Shown: piece after piece, positions 43,605-53,081 of the stretch
Layout of the letters: each line of letters begins with the position of its first letter
How positions within the stretch are numbered: the first letter of the stretch is position 1
NCBI GenBank assembly: GCA_934747255.1
Contig: CAKVGH010000001.1
Span: 186,001-250,000, forward strand
Direction of reading: 5' to 3'
Length of the DNA stretch: 64,000 nucleotides
From: an uncultured Clostridia bacterium
GTDB taxonomy: Bacteria > Bacillota > Clostridia > Christensenellales > UBA1242
Translations under genes and position numbers: made by a program
The notes under the pieces: model-generated
Told to the model about the DNA's origin: nothing
The model's input: only the letters and a program-made list of their open reading frames with translations
Databases searched by the model: none

Positions 43605-44231
43605 ATGAAAAAATTTTTTAGAGAATTTAAGGCATTTATTTCTCGTGGAAATGTTTTTGATATGGCAGTAGGTTTGATTATTGCTACTGCGTTCAACAAA
43701 ATTGTTTCCAGTTTGGTAAATGATATTATTATGCCACTTGTAACTTTCGCAACAGGTGCAGCAAGTTTGGCTGACCTATCGCTTCCACTTCGTTGGGACG
43801 CCGAAGGTAATGTGACTTTGTCGTGGGCTTATGGTAATTTTATTCAAACCATTATAGACTTTTTAATCATTGCATTCTCAATCTTTGTAATGGTAAAACT
43901 TGTAAACTTGTCAAGGGAAAAATTCAAGGAACTTGGCGAATACGCAAACGCCATTTCTTCAAAAGAATACAAACAAGAGCGTAAGATGGTAAAGCAACAA
44001 GCAAAGAAGGAAAAGAGAAAGTTTGAAGAGCTCTGGAAAGAGCATATTCAAGCCAAAAAGTTGGAATTAGAAGCAAAGCAAAAGCAGGAAGCCGAAGCAA
44101 AAGCGCTTGAAGAAGCAAACAAACCAAAACCAGAAACCCAAGAAGATATCTTAAAAGATATTCGTGATTTGTTAAAGCAAGGCAGAACTTTACCACAGCC
44201 AACAAACGAAAATAAAAAGGAAGAAAAATAG
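43605..44231 (+). CDS. mscL: Large-conductance mechanosensitive channel MscL, extended form
   Basis: The N-terminal helix and pore helix carry the MscL signature FKAFISRGNVFDMAVGLIIA (residues 8-27). NDIIMPL follows, then the second membrane helix (IIDFLIIAFSIFVMVKLVNL, about residues 86-105). The C-terminal cytoplasmic helix ILKDIRDLLKQ is present near residue 185. Between them lies about 75 residues of highly charged coiled-coil (QERKMVKQQAKKEKRKFEEL and following) that standard MscL (130-150 residues) lacks. The channel opens on membrane tension in osmotic downshock. Confidence 0.93.
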   Translation: MKKFFREFKAFISRGNVFDMAVGLIIATAFNKIVSSLVNDIIMPLVTFATGAASLADLSLPLRWDAEGNVTLSWAYGNFIQTIIDFLIIAFSIFVMVKLVNLSREKFKELGEYANAISSKEYKQERKMVKQQAKKEKRKFEELWKEHIQAKKLELEAKQKQEAEAKALEEANKPKPETQEDILKDIRDLLKQGRTLPQPTNENKKEEK

Positions 44232-44291
44232 TCTTTCAAAAAATCACCGCTTGCACATTAAATTGTTAAAACAAAATCTCGTGTAAAAAAA

Positions 44292-44328
44292 TTAAAAAGT
44301 TGAAGAAACCATCTTCAACCTTTTTTTA
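44292..44328. terminator. Bidirectional terminator between mscL and the MazG-like gene
   Basis: AAAAGTTGAAGA pairs with TCTTCAAC around AACCA, flanked by A- and T-runs, between convergent genes. Confidence 0.85.
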
Positions 44329-44628
44329 TTTTATTATTTTTTTAACCCAAACGCCATTCTCTAACACATACTTTCGCTTTTTATTGATGGCGATTTTTTG
44401 TTCTATTTGCTCTTTTAGTGAGTAGCCATTCATTTGAGCAATGCTCATCAAATATATTGCGACATCGGCAAGTTCTAGCCCAAAATCGTCTTTGTTTTCC
44501 TTCCAAGCATCGTATGCTTCTTTTACTTCGCCTTTAAGATATTCAAATTCTTGTTCAACATCTGTTGTGTTAAAGTTTTTATCAAGTTTGTTTTGCCAAA
44601 TAGCCAGTTGCATTTCATCTAAATCCAT
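44326..44628 (-). CDS. MazG-like nucleotide pyrophosphohydrolase
   Basis: This 100-residue all-helical protein has the metal-binding pattern of the MazG/dUTPase superfamily: EFEYLKGEVKEAYDAW (E-x-x-E near residues 27-35) and LELADVAIYLMSIA (E-x-x-D near residues 52-55). Such enzymes hydrolyse non-canonical or signalling NTPs to NMP and pyrophosphate. AAAGGAGAA precedes the ATG. The substrate is not predictable. Confidence 0.78.
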   Translation of the reverse strand: MDLDEMQLAIWQNKLDKNFNTTDVEQEFEYLKGEVKEAYDAWKENKDDFGLELADVAIYLMSIAQMNGYSLKEQIEQKIAINKKRKYVLENGVWVKKIIK

Positions 44629-44708
44629 ACATTTCTCCTTTGCTATTCAATTCAATTTAGATTATTATAGCAAATTATTGTGGCAAACATCAACTTACAA
44701 ATTATTGT

Positions 44709-44737
44709 TTGCAAATTTTTTATCATAATGATAAAAT
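44709..44737 (+). promoter_or_regulatory. leuS promoter
   Basis: TTGCAA, a 17-base spacer and TAAAAT, 20 bases before the ATG. The leader is too short for a T-box. Confidence 0.6.
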
Positions 44738-44757
44738 AAAATAGTTTAGGAGAAATT

Positions 44758-47196
44758 ATGGATTGCAAACAAATAGAAGCCAAATGGCAAAAATATTGGG
44801 ACGATAATAAGATATATAAATTTAACAAAGATAGAGCAGATAAAAAGTATTACTTACTCGAAATGTTCAGTTATCCAAGTGGTGCAAAACTTCATTTGGG
44901 TCACTGGTGGAATTTTGGTTTGAGTGATAGTTTTGGTAGATTTAAGCGTATGCAGGGCTACGAAGTATTTCAACCAATGGGCTTTGATGCTTTTGGCTTG
45001 CCTGCCGAAAATTACGCCATAAAAACAGGTATTCATCCAAGTGATTCCACTCATAAAAACATTGAAGTTATGGAACAACAACTAAAAGGTATGGGTGCTA
45101 CTTTTGATTGGGATTACGAAGTCAAAACTTGCGAACCAAATTACTACAAATGGACTCAATGGCTATTTTTGAAGTTGTACGAAAAAGGCTTGGTATATCA
45201 AAAATATGCACCAGTAAATTGGTGTCCAAGTTGCAATACAGTTTTGGCGAACGAACAAGTTGTTGACGGAAAATGCGAACGCTGTGGCTCGGTAATTGAA
45301 CATAAAAAACTCACTCAATGGTTTATTAAAATTACCGATTATGCCGAAAAATTACTCGACCATTCAAAACTTGATTGGCCAGAAAAAACAATCACTTTGC
45401 AAAAAAACTGGATTGACAAGTCTATCGGCTGTGAAATCGTCTTGAAACTTGCAAGTGGCAATGGCGAAATTAGAGCATTTACTACAAGACTAGACACCCT
45501 ATTTGGCGTTACTTTTGTTGTAGTCGCACCAGAGTATAATGGAGTTGAAGACTTAATCACACCAGAAAACAAACAGGTTGTGGACGAGTATATCAAAGCG
45601 TCACTTAAAAAGAGCGAGATTGATAGAACAAGCACAGCAAGTGCAAAAACGGGTGTGTTTACAGGTTCTTATGTAATCAACCCACTAACAAAAGAGTTAG
45701 TTCCAGTGTTTGTTGGCGATTATGTTATTGCAAGTTACGGCACAGGTGCAGTTATTGGAGTTGGCGCTCACGATTCAAGAGATTATGATTTTGCAAAGAG
45801 ATTTAATTTACCAATAAAACAAGTTATTGCAGATAAATCGGGCAAAAAAACGGTTTTGCCATTTATTGAAAAAGGCGTTTTGGTTAATAGTGATGAGTTT
45901 AGCGGAATGGAAAGCGACAAGGCTATTTTGGCTATCGTGGAAAAATTGGAAAAATTGGGTTTGGGAAACAAAAAAGTCAACTATCGTTTGCGTGATTGGA
46001 GTGTTTCAAGACAGCGCTATTGGGGTTGTCCTATTCCTATGATACATTGTCCTAATTGTGGAACAGTACCAGTACCATATAGCGATTTGCCAGTAAAACT
46101 TCCATACAATGTTGATTGGACACCAAAAGGTACAAGCCCACTTGCTGGCAACGAAGATTATATGAACTGTATTTGTCCAAAATGTCATCAAAATGCAAGG
46201 CGTGACCCAGATACACTAGATACATTTATGTGTTCAAGTTGGTATTATTTAAGGTATCCAAACGCACAAAATGATGACGAACCATTTAACAGTGAATGGA
46301 CAAACAAAATTTTGCCAGTTGATAAATATGTTGGCGGAATCGAACATGCTTGCGGACATTTGCTTTATTCAAGATTTATAACAAAATTTTTGCATGATTG
46401 TGGCTATATAAATTTTGACGAACCATTTTTGAGTCTTGTTCATCAAGGACTAATATTAGGTTCTGACGGTGTTAAAATGAGTAAGAGTCGTGGCAATACT
46501 GTTACTGCTGACGAAATCATTAAAGAATATGGTTCGGACACTTTAAGAATGTATTTAATGTTTGGCTTTAATTATCTTGAAGGCGGACCTTGGAGTTTTG
46601 ATGGTATGAACGCAATTAGCAAGTTTATTGACAGAATGACTAGAATAGTCGAAAAGTGGTCAAAACTTGGTAATGCTGACGCAGACAAATTAGGCAAGGA
46701 CGAAAAGGAACTTGAATATGTTCTAAACAATAGTATTCAATCAATCAATACCGATATGGAAAAATTCTCTTTCAACACTTGCGTTGCAAGAGTAATGGAA
46801 CTTGTAAATCAAATGTACAAGTACGACACTTTGGACGATAAAAACGAAGCATTGGCAAAACAAGTTGCATACAAACTTTCACTTTTAGTTGCTCCAATGA
46901 TTCCACATATCGCCGAAGAATATTACGATATGTTTGACGGTCACAAATCGCACAAAACAGTTTTTGACGAAGCATATCCACAAGCAGATAAAACAAAATT
47001 AGTTAAAGACGAAGTGGAAATTGCTGTTCAAATCAATAACAAAATTGTTTCAAGAATATTTGTTCCAACTAATATTGATAACGACCAAGTAGAAAAACTT
47101 TTAATGCAAGACGAAGCCTTTACAAAGGCATTGAATGGTAGACCAATCAAAAAAGTTATCGTTATTAAAGGTAGACTTGCAAATGTGATTGTGTAA
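44758..47196 (+). CDS. leuS: Leucyl-tRNA synthetase
   Basis: This 812-residue class I synthetase has its HIGH motif as LHLGHWW (near residue 40), then VFQPMGFDAFGLPAENYAI. A zinc-ribbon-like CPSCNTVL...CERCG is followed by the CP1 editing domain (TTRLDTLFGVTFVVVAPEY and GTGAVIGVGAHDSRDYDF). The catalytic KMSKS is intact (GVKMSKSRGNTV, near residue 578). The anticodon-binding domain and a C-terminal ubiquitin-like domain follow. Length and order are normal for bacterial LeuRS. It charges tRNA-Leu. Confidence 0.97.
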   Translation: MDCKQIEAKWQKYWDDNKIYKFNKDRADKKYYLLEMFSYPSGAKLHLGHWWNFGLSDSFGRFKRMQGYEVFQPMGFDAFGLPAENYAIKTGIHPSDSTHKNIEVMEQQLKGMGATFDWDYEVKTCEPNYYKWTQWLFLKLYEKGLVYQKYAPVNWCPSCNTVLANEQVVDGKCERCGSVIEHKKLTQWFIKITDYAEKLLDHSKLDWPEKTITLQKNWIDKSIGCEIVLKLASGNGEIRAFTTRLDTLFGVTFVVVAPEYNGVEDLITPENKQVVDEYIKASLKKSEIDRTSTASAKTGVFTGSYVINPLTKELVPVFVGDYVIASYGTGAVIGVGAHDSRDYDFAKRFNLPIKQVIADKSGKKTVLPFIEKGVLVNSDEFSGMESDKAILAIVEKLEKLGLGNKKVNYRLRDWSVSRQRYWGCPIPMIHCPNCGTVPVPYSDLPVKLPYNVDWTPKGTSPLAGNEDYMNCICPKCHQNARRDPDTLDTFMCSSWYYLRYPNAQNDDEPFNSEWTNKILPVDKYVGGIEHACGHLLYSRFITKFLHDCGYINFDEPFLSLVHQGLILGSDGVKMSKSRGNTVTADEIIKEYGSDTLRMYLMFGFNYLEGGPWSFDGMNAISKFIDRMTRIVEKWSKLGNADADKLGKDEKELEYVLNNSIQSINTDMEKFSFNTCVARVMELVNQMYKYDTLDDKNEALAKQVAYKLSLLVAPMIPHIAEEYYDMFDGHKSHKTVFDEAYPQADKTKLVKDEVEIAVQINNKIVSRIFVPTNIDNDQVEKLLMQDEAFTKALNGRPIKKVIVIKGRLANVIV

Positions 47197-47256
47197 AAAA
47201 TTTCAAATTTTGACACAAAAAACGCAAAAAAACAGCAAAAATCAGCAAAAAAATGA

Positions 47257-47284
47257 TAAAAAATTGAAAAAATCTCAATTTTTG
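47257..47284 (+). terminator. leuS terminator
   Basis: AAAAATTGA pairs with TCAATTTTT around AAAAATC. Confidence 0.6.
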
Positions 47285-47382
47285 ATAAATAATCAGTAAA
47301 TAAAATTTTCAAAAACAAGAAAAAAGTTTTTGATAAAAATTGATTAAATAAAAATATTTAGCGCTTACATTTTGAAAAATTA

Positions 47383-47424
47383 AAAAAATCTCGACAACAA
47401 ATTTGATGAGTTGAGATTTTTTTT
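47383..47424 (+). terminator. Second terminator before the paralogue array
   Basis: AAAATCTC...CAAC pairs with GTTGAGATTTT, followed by a long T-run. The 390 bases between the leuS stop and the array promoter contain only these two hairpins and A-rich sequence. Confidence 0.7.
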
Positions 47425-47583
47425 GTAATAATTTTGATTGCTTAACATTTTGTCTTTTTTTGATTAACTCAATTTTTTAGAATGGCAAAAAAGTTAAAGA
47501 TTTCTAACACACTCGTTATTTTGCATACCAAGAGAATGTAAAAAATCGCTAAAAATTCCGCTGATTTTTTGAAAATTTGAGTA

Positions 47584-47612
47584 TTGACAACGAACCACTA
47601 TTAAAGTATAAT
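47584..47612 (+). promoter_or_regulatory. Promoter 1 of the DUF6273-like paralogue array
   Basis: Consensus TTGACA, a 17-base spacer and TATAAT. It probably drives the first three paralogues, which have no clear promoters between them. Confidence 0.85.
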
Positions 47613-47687
47613 CTAATAAATAATATTATTATTTTATTTATTGCTACAAAAAACTTGTGGATAATTAAATTTTGGCGGAGGGACAAA

Positions 47688-48956
47688 ATGGCATTAAAAT
47701 CATTATTTTCAAAAAAAAACAAACCAAGTGTAAAACTAAAAGACTTTTTAGTTCCAGCAGTGTTAGATAATTCTAGCGAAAACGGTTCGACTTTTGGTCA
47801 AGCACAATATCAAACAAAAGATTTGGTATTTGTTAGATCGCTTAAAGAAATCGAAAAAATGTCAAATGCTGAACGAATGAAATCAGCAACCGACTTTGCA
47901 GTTTTTAGGGGTGCGGAATTAAGTTACTCAAAAAATTTGGGTGATAGATATTCTTGCAAAACATATACCCGTACAAGTGCACGAAGTTTTACATTTGATA
48001 GGGAAAATATGATTATAGACACAAATGGTACTGCTATTAAATCAAATCAGGTGGCAGAAGTTGTTACCAAATGCGTTGCGATTGCTCCTTGTATTCATCT
48101 TGATTGTAAAAAGACACTTCAAGCAAAAAAAGAACTTGGAATGTTTGAAGTTAAAACTTATACAGATAGTAACAAAATTGTTCGTCACACCTTGCAATTT
48201 GGTTCTTTTCCACAAACCTATGTGGGCGATGAACTCGACAAAGTGCTATCAAATTTGTATAACAAGAAAAAACTTAAAGCCACTGGCAAGCAATACCTTA
48301 CATATCAACTAAAAAACACTATTGAACAAAGTCCCGAGTACGAATACAAAGGCGACAAATATGTTTTAATGTTTTCTTCACTTCAAGCAAAAAATGGATT
48401 TTTGAAAAGTGGAAAAGAAATTTTGTTTGAAAGGGGTTACGAAAAAGTTTATTTTTGGATTAAGGTTGAGCCAATCGAATGGGAAATCGCAAATTGGAAC
48501 GATTTGCCAACAGAACTTAACCCTTACGGAACAGGCAAAGCAAGTTTTATTGATTTAACTTCAAGCGAAGGCTTGCTTGCAGGCATTTTCAATTACTATA
48601 CCATAAAAGATAAGTTTTCGTGGATGTGGCAAAACAGTATAATTCGTCAGGCGTTAAACGGCTACGATATTAGACAAGAACTAGCAAATGGTAATGGCGA
48701 TATAAATCTTCATGCTATGCAAGATTATCATTGCAAAGGTCAAGGTTTTGTAGACCAAGCGTTTGAAGAAGAAGTGCCTATAGAGTTTAACACAGAATCT
48801 GCCATAGCAGGCGAGAAAATAAATTTACAAAACGGCAACAAAACTTTGTCACCAGCCGAGCAGGCTCGTAACGAGTTAATCAAAAAAGCACTTGAAAAGA
48901 AAAAACAAGCACAGCAATCAAATAGTAATAGTGAAGATAACGAAAACACTTTTTAA
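47688..48956 (+). CDS. DUF6273-like protein, circularly permuted, paralogue 1 of 6
   Basis: ATG 47688 has GGAGGG upstream; a frame to 47577 is spurious. In order, the 422-residue protein has FLVPAVLDNS, DLVFVRSLKEIEKMS, ATDFAVFRGA, a TRTS segment and IAPCIHLDCKK. A second half follows with LQFGSFPQTYVGDEL, FWIKVEPIEWEIANW and MWQNSIIRQALNGYDI. In ordinary DUF6273 proteins the FGSYPQ...VEPIKW...S-x-I-R-x-W-L-N half comes first and the DNS...D-Y-A-x-x-x-G...L-R-S-P...R-P-A-L half last. No signal peptide or membrane segment is present. It ends with the basic tail ARNELIKKALEKKKQAQQ shared by all six. Function unknown. Confidence 0.75.
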   Translation: MALKSLFSKKNKPSVKLKDFLVPAVLDNSSENGSTFGQAQYQTKDLVFVRSLKEIEKMSNAERMKSATDFAVFRGAELSYSKNLGDRYSCKTYTRTSARSFTFDRENMIIDTNGTAIKSNQVAEVVTKCVAIAPCIHLDCKKTLQAKKELGMFEVKTYTDSNKIVRHTLQFGSFPQTYVGDELDKVLSNLYNKKKLKATGKQYLTYQLKNTIEQSPEYEYKGDKYVLMFSSLQAKNGFLKSGKEILFERGYEKVYFWIKVEPIEWEIANWNDLPTELNPYGTGKASFIDLTSSEGLLAGIFNYYTIKDKFSWMWQNSIIRQALNGYDIRQELANGNGDINLHAMQDYHCKGQGFVDQAFEEEVPIEFNTESAIAGEKINLQNGNKTLSPAEQARNELIKKALEKKKQAQQSNSNSEDNENTF

Positions 48957-49027
48957 TAAATTATTTGAAAAAAAATTTCATAAAAACTAGAAATTTAATA
49001 GTGAAATAAATACAACAGGAGTTAAAT

Positions 49028-50221
49028 ATGGTACTATTAAAAGACTTTATTGTTAAGTCAAATTTAGAAAATACGGACGAAAATCAAAAAATGGGCAATT
49101 CGGCCTTCGATACTCAAGATTATGTTTTTCTTGAAACTTTGGACGATGTGAAGAACTTGAGCTTCAAACAAAGATATACCGATGTTACAGATTATGTTGC
49201 AATGAATGATATAGCCCTTGATAAGAAGGCACAAGGCACAGGAAAAAGGAGATATGCTCCTCGCTGGACCCGTACGGCTGAAAGTGGTGCAGAGGTTTTT
49301 ATCAGTGGACATTTATTTGAAGAACGAGAAAATTCCCCAAGTTGTGAACCACATAAATGGATGGTGCTGAATTTGAGAAACGATTTTGGAATTTGTCCTG
49401 CACTACATCTTAATATATCCGCTGTACTTTCGGCACAAAAAGCAGGAAATAATTTCAAAATTGAACCAGTCTTGGATAGAAATGGAAAAGAGTTATATCA
49501 CACCATTGAATTTGGTTCTTATCCACAAGATAAAGTAAAAGAAGATATGGCTCAAAAACTTGAAAAAATGTTTCAAAGCCAAAAATTAACCCCAACAGGT
49601 AAAAGTTATCTTAGATTTTGTACTGTTGATGAAAAGTATAAACAAAGCCCAGAGTTTGAATTTGAAGGTAAAAAATACGCCAGAGTAAATGTGGCAGAAT
49701 TAGATGATGATAGTCTTGAATATAAGTCTTATATAATGTGGGTGGAAGTGAAGCCATTAAAGTGGGTAATAAAAAATTGGGACGAACTTCCGCAGCAACT
49801 TAACCCAAATAGTAATGGTACTGCTAAAACAATTTTTGTAAGAACAGAAAAGGTAATCATTACTGGTTTTTGTTTCTTTCCAATGTGTAACGGTGCAGAA
49901 AAAACAATGTGGCAAAATAGTCCAATAAGAGCATTTTTGAATGACTACGATATTTATGAAGAATTAAATAATAGAAATGGCAATGCTTACTATAAAACCG
50001 AAAAAAATTTTAATTTCAAAAATAATGGCTTTTTGAACGAAGTGTTTAATGAAGGTATAAATATAGATTTTTTAGGAGAAGATAAACAATTTGAAAAAAT
50101 TGAAAGAACTTTATCGCCAGCCGAAATCGCTCGTAACGAGTTAATCAAAAAGGCACTTGAAAGACGCAAACAAGCACAGCAGTCAAATAGTAATAGTGAA
50201 GATAACGAAAACACTTTTTAA
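49028..50221 (+). CDS. DUF6273-like protein, circularly permuted, paralogue 2 of 6
   Basis: This 397-residue paralogue starts directly with LLKDFIVKSNLENTDE, without the basic N-terminal extension of paralogues 1, 3 and 5. It retains DYVFLETLDDVKNLS, VTDYVAMNDI, ICPALHLNIS, IEFGSYPQDKVKEDM, MWVEVKPLKWVIKNW and MWQNSPIRAFLNDYDI. AGGAGTTAAAT precedes the ATG, 71 bases after paralogue 1. The last roughly 95 coding bases are almost identical to those of paralogue 1, although the bodies differ greatly. Confidence 0.72.
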   Translation: MVLLKDFIVKSNLENTDENQKMGNSAFDTQDYVFLETLDDVKNLSFKQRYTDVTDYVAMNDIALDKKAQGTGKRRYAPRWTRTAESGAEVFISGHLFEERENSPSCEPHKWMVLNLRNDFGICPALHLNISAVLSAQKAGNNFKIEPVLDRNGKELYHTIEFGSYPQDKVKEDMAQKLEKMFQSQKLTPTGKSYLRFCTVDEKYKQSPEFEFEGKKYARVNVAELDDDSLEYKSYIMWVEVKPLKWVIKNWDELPQQLNPNSNGTAKTIFVRTEKVIITGFCFFPMCNGAEKTMWQNSPIRAFLNDYDIYEELNNRNGNAYYKTEKNFNFKNNGFLNEVFNEGINIDFLGEDKQFEKIERTLSPAEIARNELIKKALERRKQAQQSNSNSEDNENTF

Positions 50222-50247
50222 TAATCAATTTATATAAAGGACATATT

Positions 50248-51495
50248 ATGAGAATTAAAGATTTAATATCAAAAATAAAGAAAAACAAAACGAAAGTAAC
50301 ATTAAAAGATTTTATTCAACCAGCGGTGCTACCAAACTGTGATGCAAGTGGCAATGACTATGGCAAAAAGGAATTTGACACTACCGATAAAGTTTACTTG
50401 TTTTCCAGTGAAGAATTAAAAGATTTAACAGACTTGCAAAGAATGACTTTTCCAACAGACTATGCCATTGTTAATGGAGTAAGTACTGGCAATACTCATA
50501 GCATAACAAGACAATCTTGTTTTGTATTAACTCGTTCAAACTATATTGATACAAGTGATAAAAAACTAATCATTACTCAATCTGGCAGTGTTGCTGATAG
50601 TAGCGTAACAAATTCTTTGTATACAAAATATGGCATTGCACCTTGTTTACACCTAGACTGCAAAAAGGTTATTCAAGCGCAAAAAGAACTTGGAATGTTC
50701 AACATTACAGTACAAACTTTTAGTGATAACTCTCAAAATCATTGTTTGCAATTTGGCTTTTTTCCGCAAACCTATGTTGGCGATGAGTTGAATGATAAAC
50801 TAACTTTTTTATTAAATAACGATTTGTTAAAATCAACTGGTAAAAAATATTTGCGTGGAAAAGAAGTATCCAAATTTCTTTATAGAGATGAATATGTCTA
50901 TAAAGGAAAAAAATATGTATTTGAAATAATTGATAGTGACGCAATAAACAATATTCTAAAAAACGGCAAAGAAGTATTACATAACAAAAACGATGTGATG
51001 TGGTTTAGTGTAGAGCCAATAGAATGGAAAATCTTAAATTGGAATGACTTGCCAAGAGAGATTAACCCTAACGGAACAGGTAAGACGAATTATATAGAAA
51101 TAGCATCAACCGAGGCATTGCTTACCAAAATTCCAATTACATTATCACCAAGCGATAATAATTCTTTGATGTGGCAAAACTCTATTGTTAGACAAGCACT
51201 AAATGGCTATGATATTAGAGAAGAAATGAAAAATAAAAACGGAAACCCAAATTTTCAAGCAAAGCAAAATATTCCTTGCGTCAACCAAGGCTTTGTAGAC
51301 CAAGCATTTACGGAAAAAGTGGATATTGACTTTGATAAAAAGATTGTTATAGAAGATGAACAGAATAATTCATTTAACACAACAAAAACCTTATCATCAG
51401 CCGAGATTGCTCGTAACGAGTTAATCAAAAAGGCACTTGAAAGGAAAAAACAGCAATTAAATAATAGTGATGACCAAAACGAAAATGTTATGTAG
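50248..51495 (+). CDS. DUF6273-like protein, circularly permuted, paralogue 3 of 6
   Basis: This 415-residue paralogue lies 26 bases after paralogue 2 with AAAGGACAT upstream, so the first three genes look co-transcribed. It has FIQPAVLPNCD, DKVYLFSSEELKDLT, PTDYAIVNGV, VLTRSN, IAPCLHLDCKK, LQFGFFPQTYVGDEL, MWFSVEPIEWKILNW and MWQNSIVRQALNGYDI. The DKVYLFS...TDYA-x-x-x-G segment is the closest in the array to the canonical DUF6273 second half. It ends with the shared tail. Confidence 0.73.
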   Translation: MRIKDLISKIKKNKTKVTLKDFIQPAVLPNCDASGNDYGKKEFDTTDKVYLFSSEELKDLTDLQRMTFPTDYAIVNGVSTGNTHSITRQSCFVLTRSNYIDTSDKKLIITQSGSVADSSVTNSLYTKYGIAPCLHLDCKKVIQAQKELGMFNITVQTFSDNSQNHCLQFGFFPQTYVGDELNDKLTFLLNNDLLKSTGKKYLRGKEVSKFLYRDEYVYKGKKYVFEIIDSDAINNILKNGKEVLHNKNDVMWFSVEPIEWKILNWNDLPREINPNGTGKTNYIEIASTEALLTKIPITLSPSDNNSLMWQNSIVRQALNGYDIREEMKNKNGNPNFQAKQNIPCVNQGFVDQAFTEKVDIDFDKKIVIEDEQNNSFNTTKTLSSAEIARNELIKKALERKKQQLNNSDDQNENVM

Positions 51496-51624
51496 AAAAA
51501 ATCTTACACACAAATTGAATTGCAGCAAAACTTAAAAAAGCAAAGCTTAATAGATTAAAATTTCAAAATCAAAAATAACTTTAATATTTACTACTAAAAC
51601 AAAATCACTAAAAAAATTTTTATC

Positions 51625-51653
51625 TTTACAATATTTAATGTTTATGATATAAT
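51625..51653 (+). promoter_or_regulatory. Promoter 2 of the paralogue array
   Basis: TTTACA, a 17-base spacer and TATAAT. It lies before an 18-codon remnant ORF and then paralogue 4. Confidence 0.8.
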
Positions 51654-51679
51654 ATAATTGAGAATAAGGAGAAGTAAAA

Positions 51680-51736
51680 ATGTACAAAGTCAAAGAAATC
51701 GCGGACAATGTTTACAGTAAAAGATTATTTTATTAA
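51680..51736 (+). pseudogene. 18-codon remnant resembling the start of a flavodiiron (FprA-type) gene
   Basis: With a promoter and AAGGAG site in place, this ORF reads MYKVKEIADNVYSKRLFY and stops. The first 12 residues resemble the usual start of A-type flavoproteins (M-Y-x-V-x-K-I-x-D-x-I-Y-W-V-G), and the rest has been lost. It may now act only as the leader of paralogue 4, whose ATG is 24 bases downstream. The match is short, so confidence is limited. Confidence 0.4.
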
Positions 51737-51760
51737 ATTTTAGTTAAAAAAGGAGAATAA

Positions 51761-52996
51761 ATGAAGTTAAAAGAATTTATTGAACCAACCTTACTTTCTA
51801 ATTGTGATATGTATGGAGATAATCTTGGCGATAAAAAGTTTGACACAAACGATTATGTCTATTTGTATGATGACAATGCAATTTTTAGGCAAGGCATTAA
51901 CGAAAAGTTTTGTTATCCCACTGACTATGCCTTATTGCAAGGTGCGGTGTGTTCGCATAAGCCTTATGGTTATATAAACGAGCGTGTTACTTATTCGCTT
52001 TTAAGAAGTCATCACACAATGTTTACTGTAAATTCGATAGACTATTTGGGCAAAGTGGGAGTTGTGGTGTTGCACTATAATCATATTGTGTTAAGACCTG
52101 TTCTAAATCTAAATTGTAAAAAAGTTATAAATACCAAAAGAGCAGATTTTACCAAATTTCAAATAGGCAAACAGTTAGACGCAAACGGCAAAGAAGTATT
52201 CAAAACTATTACATTTGGCGACTTTCCACAAACTATCGTAGATGACAATCTTACAAAAAGGCTAGAAGAACTTTACAAAAAAAATTGTTTGAAAAAAACA
52301 GGCAAAAAATATGTTGGTTGCTACAACGAAAAAACCAATGATGTTATTTATAATGACGAATTTGAGTATGAAAATGAAAGATATGTTAGAACAAAAATTG
52401 TTACTAGATACCTTGATAATCTCGGCGAATTATCAACTGGAAAACCCCTTTCGACATTCAAAAACGAATATGTTTGGGTCAAGGTTGAACCGATAGTGTG
52501 GCGAATTTGCAACTGGAAAGATTTGCCAAAGTCTATCAACCAATATGGAACAGGACGAGCAGACAAAATAGAACTTCAATCATTAAAAGGCATTATGGCA
52601 GGACTATTTTTCTACCCATCACAAGAGTATGCAAAAAATTCAAGTGTTTATAACTCATCAAAAAATGAATGGAGCGAAACTACTGGCTCAATGTGGCAAA
52701 ACAGTATGATAAGGGCGTACTTTAATGGTTACGATATACACAAGCAACTAGAACAAAAAAATGGCGATGCACTTTCAGTCGCCCCACAAAATTATAATTT
52801 TGAAAATAAAGGATTTATTGACGAAGCCTTTAATCAAGAAATTGAAATATCGTTTGATGAAAAAGACGAAGTTGTAAATCAAAACCAAAAATCGAAAGCC
52901 GAAATTATGCGTGATGAACTCATAAAAAAAGCACTCGAAAAACAAAAGCAAAAACAAAGTTCAAAAGATACTAATCAAGACGAAAACACATTGTAA
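51761..52996 (+). CDS. DUF6273-like protein, circularly permuted, paralogue 4 of 6
   Basis: This is the most diverged copy (411 residues). It has MKLKEFIEPTLLSNCD, DYVYLYDDNAIFRQG, PTDYALLQGAV, VLRPVLNLNCKKV, ITFGDFPQTIVDDNL, VWVKVEPIVWRICNW and MWQNSMIRAYFNGYDI. The tail is present but altered (MRDELIKKALEKQKQ). AAAAAAGGAG precedes the ATG. It sits behind a promoter that seems to belong to a lost flavodiiron gene, so it may be regulated differently from the first three. Confidence 0.72.
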   Translation: MKLKEFIEPTLLSNCDMYGDNLGDKKFDTNDYVYLYDDNAIFRQGINEKFCYPTDYALLQGAVCSHKPYGYINERVTYSLLRSHHTMFTVNSIDYLGKVGVVVLHYNHIVLRPVLNLNCKKVINTKRADFTKFQIGKQLDANGKEVFKTITFGDFPQTIVDDNLTKRLEELYKKNCLKKTGKKYVGCYNEKTNDVIYNDEFEYENERYVRTKIVTRYLDNLGELSTGKPLSTFKNEYVWVKVEPIVWRICNWKDLPKSINQYGTGRADKIELQSLKGIMAGLFFYPSQEYAKNSSVYNSSKNEWSETTGSMWQNSMIRAYFNGYDIHKQLEQKNGDALSVAPQNYNFENKGFIDEAFNQEIEISFDEKDEVVNQNQKSKAEIMRDELIKKALEKQKQKQSSKDTNQDENTL

Positions 52997-53081
52997 CAAA
53001 CACAAATATTGTGTGCGTGATATATCAAAAATTAACTACTAAAATAGTAGATAAAATTTTAATAAAAAAGGAGAAAAAAAT

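Noticed and set aside
44640..44757. T-box riboswitch before leuS or ileS
   Set aside because: The leaders are about 20-100 bases long and lack the T-box GGTGG...CCGCGG sequence.
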